Source: Gerris lacustris (Eukaryota > Arthropoda > Insecta > Hemiptera > Gerridae). Taken from it: a DNA stretch of 64,000 nucleotides. Under the pieces are notes generated by a model. The model ran no database searches, was not told the origin of the DNA, and saw only the letters and a program-made list of their open reading frames with translations. The stretch is taken from NCBI GenBank assembly GCA_951217055.1, contig OX578276.1, forward strand, positions 157,307,223 to 157,371,222, read 5' to 3'. Within the stretch, counting starts at the first letter, position 1. Each line of letters begins with the position of its first letter. Below, piece after piece: positions 22,802 through 33,899 of this stretch. Position numbers and translations under genes: made by a program.

Positions 22802-22922
22802 TGTGACACTATGTGTTGACAAGCTGTCAATTATTGAGTTCATTGTAATTTAATAATACAATTATATATAATATGGTTTTGCATATTATCTGTGTTAGTT
22901 ATTAGTAACTATTACCTTTACA
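22802..22922 (+). repeat. Gypsy 3' LTR, 121 bp
   Basis: Starts TGTGACACTATGTGTTG and ends TTTACA, giving the TG...CA boundaries of an LTR. It is unusually short for a Gypsy element. Confidence 0.85.
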
Positions 22923-22994
22923 TTATTCATAAATTAATAAATTAAAAATAAATCAACATAATAATTTATACGCCCATATATACATATACACAGT
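22923..22994 (-). mobile_element. Probable remaining 5' side of the minus-strand non-LTR insertion
   Basis: 72 AT-rich bases lie between the Gypsy 3' LTR and the second copy of the 184-bp duplication. By position this is the truncated 5' end of the non-LTR insertion whose tail is at 17892. Confidence 0.4.
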
Positions 22995-23214
22995 TTGATT
23001 TTTAATTTACTAACTAATTTCGTACTCATGATCATGGAAATCACATTGTCCACCAAATATGGCGAGACATGGCCACTCTCCACCGGTTTATTTTTTTAAT
23101 GCCTATTAGCAGGCTATGTCACATATTCTTTAGAGGCATCAAAAGATTTGCTTATACACAAAATTCTAGCTTGATGTTAGTCAGACACTTTTTTGCACGC
23201 TATCTCCTGGACTA
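22995..23214. repeat. F2 foldback, second copy of the arm and right end
   Basis: 22995-23178 repeats 17708-17891 with two base differences in 184. 23179-23214 then completes the element, ending CTATCTCCTGGACTA, the inverted form of its left end. Confidence 0.8.
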
Positions 23215-23353
23215 TAGCTAAATGTCCGTGTCCAATGCTTCTATTACCTTCGGTCAGTTCGAAATCAAAATAGCAAAACCAAATCATAAAATTATCAGAA
23301 GAACAATGAAAAATGTGAGAAGTTAAAATACGAGAACAATGAATACAACGAAC

Positions 23354-23593
23354 CTTAATGGCGTCGAACATATCGTACTCTATGATAACGGGATTCCAAA
23401 GTAGATTCTGATTCCAGATCTGGTAGCCAACTGGAGGGTAAAGTCCAGCAGCTAGGCAGGCCGCCGTCTCGAAGTCTCTGCCACAAGGATTGCTTAATAT
23501 CTTGGTCTCGTTGGGTGAATAGTTGGCTCCTAGAAATCCACCGTATCTAGACCTCAGTCTTTCCCCTACTTCGAACTCTTGCTGCTTACCGTA
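23354..23593 (-). CDS. Histidine acid phosphatase, exon 3
   Basis: 80 codons in phase 0, residues 115-194. It begins YGKQQEFEVGERLRSRYGGF, the GK-Q-x-x-x-G-x-x-LRxRY helix of the family. YSPNETKILSNPCGRDFETA follows, then LAAGLYPP and the strand IWNQNLLWNPV. The usual active-site phrase here is S-T-x-x-D-R-T. In this protein it reads S-N-P-C-G-R-D: the phosphate-binding Arg (R153) is kept while the residues on either side differ. The acceptor GTTACAG and donor GTTCGT flank the exon. The donor is a weak match to consensus. Confidence 0.9.
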
Positions 23594-23695
23594 CTGTAAC
23601 CGTAAAATAATGAAATCATAAACAATTGAATAAATCTCTCACAGATACGTCAATAAAAAGTTTTGATCATTGTGACTTTCTATACTTGCAGTAAC

Positions 23696-24770
<1,075 letters not shown>

Positions 24771-24795
24771 TCATTACGATATAATACTTTGTGAC

Positions 24796-24832
24796 CCCCC
24801 GGGGGATCGAACCAGGGACCCTTTAATTTTTT
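24796..24832 (-). repeat. tRNA-like B-box remnant
   Basis: On the minus strand the sequence reads GGGTCCCTGGTTCGATCCCC. It includes GGTTCGATCC, the pol III B box. No convincing A box, acceptor stem or anticodon arm could be drawn, so at most this is a tRNA-derived SINE fragment. Confidence 0.25.
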
Positions 24833-25043
24833 GTTTGATCTTTGGGGCCTTCCGTCTTAATTTGTTTATTTTCATATAGAGCAGGATGGGGAAATAAAGA
24901 AATTTAATTTCGTAATATAATAATCTTAATATTGTGCGAAACCCTACAAAGTATTTGGATACAAGTCTTCTCTGAGATATTTGTTTACTTCCTGTGGCGG
25001 AAGTAAGTACTGTGCTTGCTTCAATTATTTGCATTATACCAAC

Positions 25044-25148
25044 TTTGGTGAGATGTGCAGGTCCGTCAGGCCAGTAGCGTTCGTCCGTGTAAGGATACGG
25101 GTCTGTTGGGTAAGTGAACAGCGGAGATCTGCTGCCATGCCGAGCCAG
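25044..25148 (-). CDS. Histidine acid phosphatase, exon 2
   Basis: 35 codons in phase 0, residues 80-114: LARHGSRSPLFTYPTDPY ... WPDGPAHLTK. RHGSRSP is the phosphate-binding RHGxRxP signature; H83 is the nucleophile that becomes phospho-histidine. The acceptor is TTTAG before CTGGCT; the donor is GTTGGT after AAA. A second possible donor (GTATAA, four bases on) would break the frame with exon 3, so the first is chosen. Phase and motif spacing to exon 3 match the family. Confidence 0.92.
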
Positions 25149-25180
25149 CTAAACCAATAAACAAATAGATTACATTCATA

Positions 25181-26100
25181 AAATAGACTTCCAATATGTG
25201 TGGCACGACATGACTTCCTCGCATCCTATCACGTACTTTATTGTTTTAATGCTTTTACAAGCCATTATAGTGTAATTTATTTAATTATTTCCCCCCATTT
25301 AGAATCCGAACTTACCGAAGAGAACGGAAGCTATGTGATTGTTCTGAAGAGAGAAATTTGTTTATGTCTCCAATTTAAAAAATTCCAAGACAACAATCCG
25401 TTCCAGATCTCGGGGAACATTTTTGGTTCCGCCTTTGTCCGTCGGTCTGTCAGACAAGTGCACAAACATACTGCTATTTGGAAGTAGCTCGCACATAGCA
25501 CCAGATTAATTTCAATTAAATTAATTTCCGTCTGGACTCTTTTACTTTTGCTAAATTGATACTTTAATTCATGTAAAAATTAGTAGCGTAGAAATAGCGG
25601 GGCAAAACGATGTATCAAAGATCCGATTTGAGAACAGCCTACATCCCAAGGTCATCCAGACCCTCCCCTAAGATGCCAATGGCACCCCCCCCCCCCAAAA
25701 AAATAAAGAAACCCAGAAGAAAACACTCCCGCAATGTAAACATCGCGCACCGTATAAGCTCCCGCACCGTAAACGCCTTCGCACCGTAAAACCGACGTTG
25801 AGTAAACGCCCCCGAATCGATCTCGTTTGCGTATGCATCATCGTTCGCTGGAGGGGGGGGGGGGGGGGGGGGGGTGACCTTGGGATGTAGGTAGAGGGGC
25901 TGATCTCAAATCGGATCCTTGATCCATCGTTTTTCCCCGCCATTTCTACGCTACTAAAATTTAAAACAATTTTGCAGATTAAATAAACGGGGGAAACAAT
26001 TAAATAAATTATACAATAATGCCGTGTAAAAGCGTAAAATTTACTAAGTACGTGATACAATACGAGGAAGCTATGTGCCACAATAATTGCCAGTCTATTT
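25181..26100. repeat. F1 element, copy with both terminal inverted repeats
   Basis: The left end AAATAGACTTCCAATATGTG plus TGGCAC, and the right end GTGCCACAATAATTGCCAGT plus CTATTT, are inverted copies that extend for over 50 bp (CTTCCTCGCATCCTATCACG on the left). Inside is a second inverted pair, AAAGATCCGATTTGAGAACA (about 25617) against CTCAAATCGGATCCTTGATC (about 25904), with poly-C and poly-G at the inner ends. It begins 32 bp from exon 2 of gene 1. Confidence 0.7.
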
Positions 26101-26955
26101 AAAAACTGTCAAAATTGTTTTGATTTAGTAACTTTATAGTAAGAAACTGAAATTTTGTTCTTCGAAGTACCATAAAAAAATAAAATGGAGTGCCACCTCA
26201 TTCAATAACTAAAATTAGACTGGAAACAGAAACAGGAGGGGAAAGGAAAGGGTGGTGAGGAAGAAATAGGAAAAACAGGTAAGGAACAGGAGTACTGGTG
26301 AATCAGGAAGCCAGTGAAGGGGAGGGGAGATACATAAGGATTATAATAAATTGGATATACTGAATTTGGTAAATTAATGAGACTTTAATACGGGTTATTA
26401 GAAATCACAGAGGGCTGGCCCAGGGAGTGACTGATGCTATCTACTAGATTATATTACTTATAACTATATTATATTAGGATCTATCTGTACAAAAAACATA
26501 AATAAAAGAAATGTAAACCCTACATAAGAAATTTAAGACTGAAGTGGTCTACCCTGGGGCCCCATCACAGATAACTCCTACGAGTGGTCTTCGACTCGGT
26601 ATCTGATTAAAAATAAATATAGTCACACTCAACTGGGTGTTATTTGGGCCCTTACAGTTAAAATAATATAGGTATACATATAAAAAGATAATAAAAAAAT
26701 TATTAAAGGTACTGGGTAGGAGGGGGTGCGAAGGAAGTCCAGGTCGGCCGGGCCTTCCGTTTACTGTTCACCGGTGAAGGGGGATCTCGTCGGAGGGAAG
26801 AACACAACACATTTGGGTCGTCCAGGAAGTCACCACGACCTGTACACTTAATCTGCAGGTTGAAGTGGTAGGTGTCTCTAGTCCACTTAAGTTGGATAGT
26901 CTTTGCTGCTATCACAGCAGCTGGTTGACCCAAAATCCACCACAGTTGGGTGTTA
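26101..26955. other. Unclassified purine-rich then GC-richer block
   Basis: 26220-26330 is a G/A-rich run. 26560-26950 has higher GC and a minus-strand frame of 76 codons (26703-26933) with no recognised domain. The same sequence seems to continue after the Harbinger-like insertion at 27899. It may be part of an older transposon. It lies in intron 1 of gene 1. Confidence 0.35.
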
Positions 26956-27895
26956 GGCCCTATTCACACGGTGAAACTCAAATCTCCTCGAAACTAGGAG
27001 ACTCCGCGACCAAGGGACTCAGCACGTGTAATTAGGTGGCGACATTCAGACGGGGATACTCCAGTACCAGCGACTGGAAGACCGTGCAACTATGAAACCA
27101 TGCGACTCTGCATGCTGGTCTCCTAGTCTCCCAGTCTCTCAGTTTCGTACAAAACATTCCTTTTTAACTACCTGCGTGAAGATGATTTATAATTATTAAT
27201 TACCATATTATAAGTATAATAAAATATATATTACATTATATTATATAATATATTACATTATACAATATATTTTATTATATAATATAATATATTATATTTT
27301 ATTATTAAATATTTATAATAACATTATTTTTAATTATTAATTAATGTATAATTTTTATAATAAAATATATATTATATTATGTAATATATTATATATTATA
27401 TTATTATAATATATATTATATTATATTTAATTATAAAATATTTATAATAAAATTATTTATAATTATTAATAAATGTGTAATATTTATAATAAAATATATA
27501 TTATATTATGTAATATATTAAATATTATATTATATAAATTATATAAATATTATTATAGTATATTATATTATGTTTTATTATAAAATATTTATTATTATTA
27601 ATTAATTATTATTACCAGTGGTAAAAATAAAACTGGATAATGATGTCCTCATCGGTACTAGAATCACTAGATATAGACATTGTTTAGGGACGTAGATACA
27701 CAAATATGAAAAATACTGGGTGTTTGCACGGCCTATTGTCGGTGAAAACTGACTTTACTTCCTAAACGTACTTTGATTGCGCAACTCGAGTCGTGGTAGT
27801 GTGAAGATGAAGGAGACTTGAGTTGCGCAGTCTCCCAGTCTCCTGGTCGCGAACAGCTCGAAACGCGATTTGCGTTTCACCGTGTGAATAGGGCC
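26956..27895. mobile_element. PIF/Harbinger-like MITE, 940 bp
   Basis: Terminal inverted repeats are perfect for 22 bp and begin GGCCCTATTCACACGGTGAA. The flanks are TTA on both sides (26953-26955 and 27896-27898). A three-base TTA/TAA duplication and GGCC-type ends are the hallmark of PIF/Harbinger. The centre (about 27185-27620) is almost pure A/T. There is no transposase, so it moves only with help. Confidence 0.85.
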
Positions 27896-28676
27896 TTAGG
27901 CTCATACTACACTACCTACGTGCAGCAAACATTACTCCGACAACTTAACTTTGTGACTACAACACATCTTTTCTTTTTCCACGCTTTCGAACCACACAAC
28001 CTCGTCTCCTAACCTCACTCCTCCACAAAAAAAAAAAAAAAAAATCCCTACAGAAAAGAAAATAAACAAAACTTTAAAAAATAGGAGTCCCTGCACCTAC
28101 TCCAAAATTACGGAAATACTAAAAAAACAATTCTCAACTAACCGGAATATTTTGCCTTAACAAAACAAAATATGCCCCATAACTAAAATGACCGTAGCCC
28201 TCATAATTTCCCCCTTGCAACTCAGACTGGCCTAATCTTTTTACAAAACAATTTAAATAAAAAATTACTTCTAAATTTAAGAAGTTGTAATTTTAATTGT
28301 TAATCTAAATTTAATTGTCACAACCTTTCTAACATTGATTACTCGAGGGTTACATTTTTATAAATTAATAGTAAAAAATATTTTTTAAAAACAAGCTTTT
28401 ATTCGTATTCTTCTCAGCAAACCCTTTCATTTGATTCCCATATCATGGCCGTGCTTAAAAAAATAATAGTCCACCAGCTTGGGCTGTCCGCCATGTTGAA
28501 TTTAAAATTAAGTCACTTAGCTAACCATGCATTGTTATCCAAACTAAACGTGTATGCCAAATTTCAATTCAATCGGGTGTGGATAACTGCTTTAAAATTC
28601 AGTTGCAAGATTTGACCCGAACATACATAAAAACATTGAAAGCTAAATAAAAGTTTGTAATAAATTGTTAAATTAC
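27896..28676. other. Intron 1 of gene 1, left part
   Basis: Continuation of the block before 26956, then a poly(A) run at 28027-28044 and AT-rich sequence. No gene seen. Confidence 0.4.
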
Positions 28677-28913
28677 CACATAGACGAATCTAAGTGTTTC
28701 TAGGGAGAGTTTGCTGGTTCCTGGAGGAAATTTATTATTATTCCTGGATGGTTTCTTGTTGATTGGATGAATTATTTTGTTGACAAGGCCAGGAAGAGGT
28801 GTAGGCAGTCCTAGCTCTGTCCAGAGATCACTGTATGTACTAGTTAAGCACTGGCTAAGTATTATCATAACAAGAGCACTTGCTAAGTATCTAGTGCACT
28901 TCATACTTAGCAT
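28677..28913 (-). CDS. Histidine acid phosphatase, exon 1 with signal peptide
   Basis: 79 codons. An in-frame TAA stands directly before the first ATG (28911-28913), so translation starts there or at the second ATG three codons on. The second gives the tidier signal peptide MKCTRYLASALVMIILSQC. A Pro/Lys/Asn-rich linker follows, and the exon ends LSLETLRFVYV, which leads straight into LARHGSRSP of exon 2. The family pattern at this spot is L-x-F-V-x-V-x-x-RHG. The donor is GTAATT. The product is thus predicted to be secreted or lysosomal. Salivary, venom or gut acid phosphatases are known in this family, but the tissue cannot be read here. Upstream 5' UTR exons remain possible. Confidence 0.88.
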
Positions 28914-29535
28914 TTAATATACATTAAACTTAACTTGTTTACTTTTTTATTTACTAAAAAGTAAATTATTAGTGCAAACGTTTTTTACAAATTTTTACGT
29001 TATTAATAACTAAAAAATAATGTATTCTTTCTGAGATGTTAGGATCATAATTAACATTAATTCCCACCGCAAAAATTAAGTAACTATACTAAACACATGT
29101 CTTTGTGGTTGTTTGCCAATAAATAAGTTTCTACTTAATAACTCTGTTGATAATATAACATTAGCCTATTATTATAACAAAATTTACGTTTTTAATAACA
29201 CAAGTCAATGATAATTATAATTACAATTACGTTTATTCAATAACTCTATTATAAAATAACGTTTACGTTTATATGTCTGGTATGATCTATTTAATTGATT
29301 AAGTCACTCTTCTTATTGACTCCTTGATAAAGCAAAACTAAGTACTTTAAGTATTGTTACACTCTGATCCACTTATAAACTAAGCACTTTGACTTAAATC
29401 AGAAATGAACTTTCAAAGTCTTATCTTGTAGGTCCTGTTGAATATTCAAATCACTATGAAATATGATAATTTCATTCACCCTTGTTCTATTTGCAAATAC
29501 GTCAGTATAAGTTTCTCTTTTTTCTCGAAATATCA
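28914..29535. promoter_or_regulatory. Upstream region of gene 1
   Basis: AT-rich, no ORF. ACGTTTA-type words recur at 29060-29270. No clear TATA box or initiator could be chosen, so the transcription start is undetermined. Confidence 0.25.
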
Positions 29536-29615
<80 letters not shown>

Positions 29616-29617
29616 AG
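29536..29617. repeat. (AT)n-(GT)n microsatellite
   Basis: About 29 AT units followed by about 11 GT units. Confidence 0.95.
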
Positions 29618-29856
29618 TTTAAAAGCATTATTATATATTATCTTATGAAGTGAGTAAGACTAAGCTATCGAACACATTTTATAAAACAATAAATATGTTA
29701 TAATACTTGTTTATGTTGTGTGCTACTTTGTTGATAAACAGTTTTAGAAGCATTATCAGGTAGAAGGAAAAAAGAAAATCCTGGTTAATGTGTTCAGTAA
29801 TTGGATAAAGGAAGAGGGAACATAGAGTAATCTTTCCGATCCAATTCTTAATAAAC

Positions 29857-29970
29857 TTTATCAGTACTAAACTTTCTCAATACTAAACTTTATCAGTTCT
29901 AAAATTTATCAGTACTAAACATTATCAGTCTAAACTTTTTCAGTACTAAACTTTATCAGTACTAAACTTT
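29857..29970. repeat. 16-bp tandem repeat, about seven copies
   Basis: Unit TATCAGTACTAAACTT with scattered substitutions and one short unit. Confidence 0.85.
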
Positions 29971-30377
29971 AGAGTTTTTAAAGCATAATATATAATTGTT
30001 TTGTTTTCTTAAGCCGAAGGTTTTACACTTCGTTTCCTTCTATGCCATTTAAGTTCTTTAGGAAATGTCAATACGCTTATTGTAAAATAAAGTCCTAACA
30101 TCCAATACAATGAAGGAATGTGGTTGAAACTGATTTGCATAGAATTTCAGCTGTTTATTTATTTTAATCGGACAATAAACTGATTAAGTTTGGTCAATGA
30201 AATTAATTTATTGAGAGTAAGTTCCGCTTAAAACTCGGTAGAAACAACTAATTATCTAAAAACTAAATCCTATTTAAAACATTGTATCATGGATTGTTAT
30301 TTAAGAACATTTTAATCTTGAAAATTTGTTTTAATTTTTAAAATGAACAAGATCAATTTATTAATAGTTTGATTTCT

Positions 30378-30599
30378 CTACTTGATGTGACTAATCAGCT
30401 CTCTACGCGTCGAGTCAGAAGAGTAATTCGATATGAGCGACGAGTTGTTGAACCTGAGGTAGGTGTGTGTGTGTGAGTACGGAGAGTCAACTGAATACAT
30501 TATCCATGTTTGACTCAATACCACTGTTACGTCTTCCTCAGCTTGTAACATTCCCTGTGTTTTACTGTCACTATGTGCAAGTCGTATCACCTGAATCAA
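30378..30599 (-). other. Possible exon of unknown function
   Basis: A 73-codon frame opens after an acceptor-like GATTCAG and ends TAG. Composition is less AT-rich than its surroundings; it includes QAEEDVTVVLSQTWIMYSVD. No domain recognised. It lies between the two host genes and could be a terminal exon, a 5' exon of gene 1, or chance. Confidence 0.2.
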
Positions 30600-30754
30600 T
30601 TACATTATATAATTATTTGTAAATAAGTATTGTGTAATATATTATAACAATATGTATTTGATAATCATTTCTAAAGGTTGTGAAATAACAATTCAATAAA
30701 TGTAATACCAGTTTCTATCGGGAGTTTTTAGAAACTTAATCTTAGTCAAAATAA

Positions 30755-31137
30755 ACTTAAATAATTACAAGATAAAAAGAACTTTTTATATACTACGTTA
30801 TTAAATTTTCTATTTAATTGACTAAATAAAAAATCAATTTGAAACTTGTCAAAGTTGAAGTTTGTAAATAAATATGGAACATGTCAATACAAATAAAAAT
30901 AACTTGTGGATTTTTTCCGAACTAACTTTCCATACAGCAAAATTTGCTGAAAACGAATTAAATTCTGCTGAAAGATGACTAAAAGTATTTAAATACTTGC
31001 ATTGACATCGTATTCTGAGCTATTCTGAAAGTTTCAAATGTCTAGCTACTCGGGATGTTAGTTAAAATTCGATTACAAGATTTGTACTGGGCAAACAAAC
31101 AAACAAACAAGAAATCAAGCTAATAAAAACGTAATAA
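30755..31137 (+). repeat. F5 repeat copy
   Basis: Begins ATAATTACAAGATAAAAAGA and ends AGCTAATAAAAACGTAGTAA; diverged inside. The short inverted ends TAATTAC/GTAATAA are visible. Confidence 0.7.
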
Positions 31138-31140
31138 TAA

Positions 31141-31330
31141 AAGTGAAGTTGTCAGAGGTGGTTACAGTTGGCTGGAAATTATTAAAGGTTATTAAAGATG
31201 GTTAGAGGTGGTAGTAGGTGGTTAGAGATAGTAGGAAATGGTCAGAAGTGGTTGGCTATGGTCAGAGATGGTTAGAGATGTTTAGAGATGGTTGGATATG
31301 GTCAGAGATGGTTAGAGATGGTTAGATGTT
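31141..31330 (+). repeat. Degenerate 11-bp tandem repeat, GGTTAGAGATG type
   Basis: Many imperfect copies of TGGTTAGAGAT/GTGGTTAGAGG. A cleaner version is at 40636-40692 and a trace at 4480-4610. Confidence 0.7.
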
Positions 31331-32099
31331 AAACCAACATTTTGATACATAAAGTAGTAGTAATTCAAACTTAGCTTTAATGATACATCTTTCTTCTATC
31401 ACAAGACTTCATTATTAAGTGTTAACATTTATACGCATAAAACAGTTTAATGGTGGAGATTATTACGGGTCATTCAATAAATAAAATATAAAAGACAATA
31501 AATTATGTAAAAAAATTAAAGTATATTTATCAATTATAATAAATAGAGTTTAGGTATAGTACAATAAATAATATAATTAGTAAAATTATACTAAATAATA
31601 ATTTAGGCAAAATTTTAGTTCGTATCTGCTAAGTTAAAAGTCTCATTGGTTCTTGAAGAAATGGTAACTCAGTCAAAAATAATCTATATCTCATTAGCCA
31701 TCAGCTCACGTTTGTTTAAATTACGTGAGTCGATATTTGATTCAAGTTACAGTGCTCGTGGTATTGTTTTTGTATTGAATGGAAACAATACAATAGTACT
31801 GTAATAGATTAAGTGAAACGACCGATACATTTATAGATCTCTAATACTAGATTCAACGTTATAAACCAATTTGCAATAGACTTAAGTACATTCGTATACA
31901 CGCAGTATAAAAATATAAAAATGGACACTCTAGATTCGAATGAGATTGGTTTGAGGTAGAACCTTAACATTTATACTTAGGAGCTAATCGTTAACTCGAT
32001 AATGTGTCAAAACCCTTCTAACAATAAAACGAGGCATTTAAATGTTTAATTGGCTGTGAAGTCTTCGCGACTTGGGATCAATGACTAGTTTATTTTCAG
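31331..32099. other. 3' flank of gene 2
   Basis: AT-rich, no ORF. A minus-strand AATAAA (TTTATT on the plus strand, about 32090) lies a few bases after the stop codon of gene 2. Other TTTATT words occur further left, so the cleavage site is uncertain. Confidence 0.35.
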
Positions 32100-33278
32100 T
32101 TACCATTTCTTGACTAGAACTGACCTCTTGCGATATGGAAGAGTATGGTAATGAGGATGGTGATGAAGAACGGTTCGGTGGGAGTGGTATACCGACGGTT
32201 TGACGTGGTGGTGGTGGTGATCTGAGATGAAAGACGGGTCGTCGGGAACTAATGTCGGATGATCAGGTACAAACGTCGGATTATCTGGTGGAGGTAGCGG
32301 TCTTTCGGGCTCTTCTGTTACAGGCTTGTATGAAGGCGCGCTCGGTATAGGATACACCGGTAATGCGGGTCTGACAGGTACTTGGGGGTATACTGGAACG
32401 TGGGGGACGAAAGTCGGAACTTGAGGGATCACCGAAGGAATCGAGGGAAGTGGCTGAATGGTTGGACGATCTATCGGCACCGGCTGCTGAACAGGTCGAT
32501 CAGATGGTACAGGTTGGATCACCGGCCCTTGTGGAAAAAATGGCCGATCGACCGGTACAGGTTGGAGCCCTGGTCCTTGTGGGAAAAATGGCCGATCGAC
32601 CGGTACAGGTTGGAGCCCTGGTCCTTGTGGGAAAATCGGCCGGTCGACTAGAACAGGCACAGGGACGTGCTGAATAACAGGACGATCGACCGGCACAGGT
32701 ACTGGAACTGGAACACGTTGAATAACCGGACGATCCACCGGTACATGCTGAATTACTGGTCGATCGACAGGAACATGTTGTATTACGGGTCGATCTACAG
32801 GTACGTGTTGTATAACGGGTCTGTCAACCGGAACCTGTTGGATAACAGGTCGGTCGACCGGAACAGGTACGTGCTGAATAACAGGTCGATCCACCGGAAC
32901 GGGTACATGTTTTATTACCGGCTTCTCGACAGGAACAGCCACCGGTACATGCTTGATTACAGGTCTATCTACGGGTACCGGGACAGGATGTGGTACTGGT
33001 ACACCAACAAGTACATGCTTGACGACCGGCCTGTCTACAGGAACCGGAACTGGATGATACACCGGCCTGTCCACTGGAACTTGTTGAAATACGGTGAAAG
33101 GTTTAAACAAAGGTTTGACTGGTTGCTGAGCTGGCAGGACCGGGTTCTGGAGGAAGAAGCCAGTCTGAGGGATGAACGCGGGTCCGGACGGAGCCAGGAT
33201 GTGTCTTTTCTCCGTCACCTTACCCTCCCTTGTCTTGTTCTCACACCTCACGGCTGCCAAACACACCAGCAACACCAC
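32100..33278 (-). CDS. Secreted PVPVDRP-repeat protein, exon 2
   Basis: 392 codons ending TAA. It opens with VVLLVCLAAVRCENK, the hydrophobic core of a signal peptide, directly after the acceptor GTGTAG. The codon before is an in-frame TAG, and the frame contains no Met at all, so an upstream exon must supply the start. The body is about 20 repeats of V-P-V-D-R-P-V-I-Q/K-H, then GLQPVPVDRPFFPQGP units, a Pro-rich stretch, an acidic NPTFVPDHPTLVPDDPSF segment, a run of five His, a His/Tyr-rich tail and a dibasic RKRS near the end. Such Pro/Val repeat proteins are usually extracellular and structural (cuticle or silk-like matrix). The exact role is not known. Repeat copy number probably varies. 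Confidence 0.85.
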   Translation of the reverse strand: MVLLVCLAAVRCENKTREGKVTEKRHILAPSGPAFIPQTGFFLQNPVLPAQQPVKPLFKPFTVFQQVPVDRPVYHPVPVPVDRPVVKHVLVGVPVPHPVPVPVDRPVIKHVPVAVPVEKPVIKHVPVPVDRPVIQHVPVPVDRPVIQQVPVDRPVIQHVPVDRPVIQHVPVDRPVIQHVPVDRPVIQRVPVPVPVPVDRPVIQHVPVPVLVDRPIFPQGPGLQPVPVDRPFFPQGPGLQPVPVDRPFFPQGPVIQPVPSDRPVQQPVPIDRPTIQPLPSIPSVIPQVPTFVPHVPVYPQVPVRPALPVYPIPSAPSYKPVTEEPERPLPPPDNPTFVPDHPTLVPDDPSFISDHHHHHVKPSVYHSHRTVLHHHPHYHTLPYRKRSVLVKKW

Positions 33279-33479
33279 CTACACACAAATAACCCACAAA
33301 TTAGAGCAATTCAACAAATTCTATTACAATTAAAAAAAATAAACTGGGGCCAAACTTTTGTAGGAATAAATTTAGATGTTTCCGCTCAAAGTACTTTTAT
33401 TGTAGATTAAGTCATTCTTAAGAGAGATATATGTGTATATTCCTAATTTAAGAAACTTAATTCCGTATTTATATTTATA

Positions 33480-33775
33480 TAATTAAAGTTTTGTCAGTAC
33501 ATTGATCAGAATTGAAAAAGTTTTGGATTCTTTTTATTTTTTACATTCCGAAAACCTAATCCGGCCTTAACTTATTTCATATATATGTATGAGTGTCTGT
33601 CGCCACCAGTCCAACTTTATAGTCGCAAAACTGGCTAAACAAAATCGATTGTTTTCTTCAGAGGTGAGCGCAATCATATTACGCATTTTGAAGGCATAGT
33701 TTCAACGAAAAATATTTAGTTGAACTTAAGTAATTAACAATTTTATTAAAAAAAATTTGGTTGACTATATACCAA
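33480..33775 (+). repeat. F7 interspersed repeat
   Basis: Shares TTTACATTCCGAAAACCTAA, CTGGCTAAACAAAATCGATT and AAGGCATAGTTTCA blocks with 42972-43016 plus 43527-43745. No ORF. Confidence 0.6.
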
Positions 33776-33899
33776 GTGACAAAACCCACTGATTCACTAA
33801 TCAAAATGATCTCGCTGTTTTTTTAATTGGTCAGAAATTGGCCTAAACTCTAAACGACTGGAAAAATCCGAAAAGTCCTCTTAAAAAATTAAAAATGTG

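Larger units (their letters stand above)
18382..22922 (+). mobile_element. Gypsy-type LTR retrotransposon, nearly complete
   Basis: Layout: 5' LTR remnant, primer-binding site, one fused gag-pol ORF, polypurine tract and 3' LTR. The shared 104 bp of the two LTRs are identical and the ORF is uninterrupted, so the insertion is recent. The 5' LTR lacks the first 17 bp seen in the 3' LTR. No clear target-site duplication is visible, which fits a rearranged 5' junction. It is nested in a non-LTR 3' end, itself nested in an F2 foldback, all in intron 3 of gene 1. Confidence 0.92.

Noticed and set aside
19737..22843. Minus-strand ORFs opposite Gypsy gag-pol
   Set aside because: Antisense shadows of the long ORF.
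31141..31330. Interstitial telomere repeat
   Set aside because: The unit is an 11-mer around GGTTAGAG, not the insect TTAGG pentamer.
32382..33410. Plus-strand ORFs opposite the PVPVDRP exon
   Set aside because: They exist only because the minus-strand sequence is repetitive. The minus frame has the signal peptide and acceptor.
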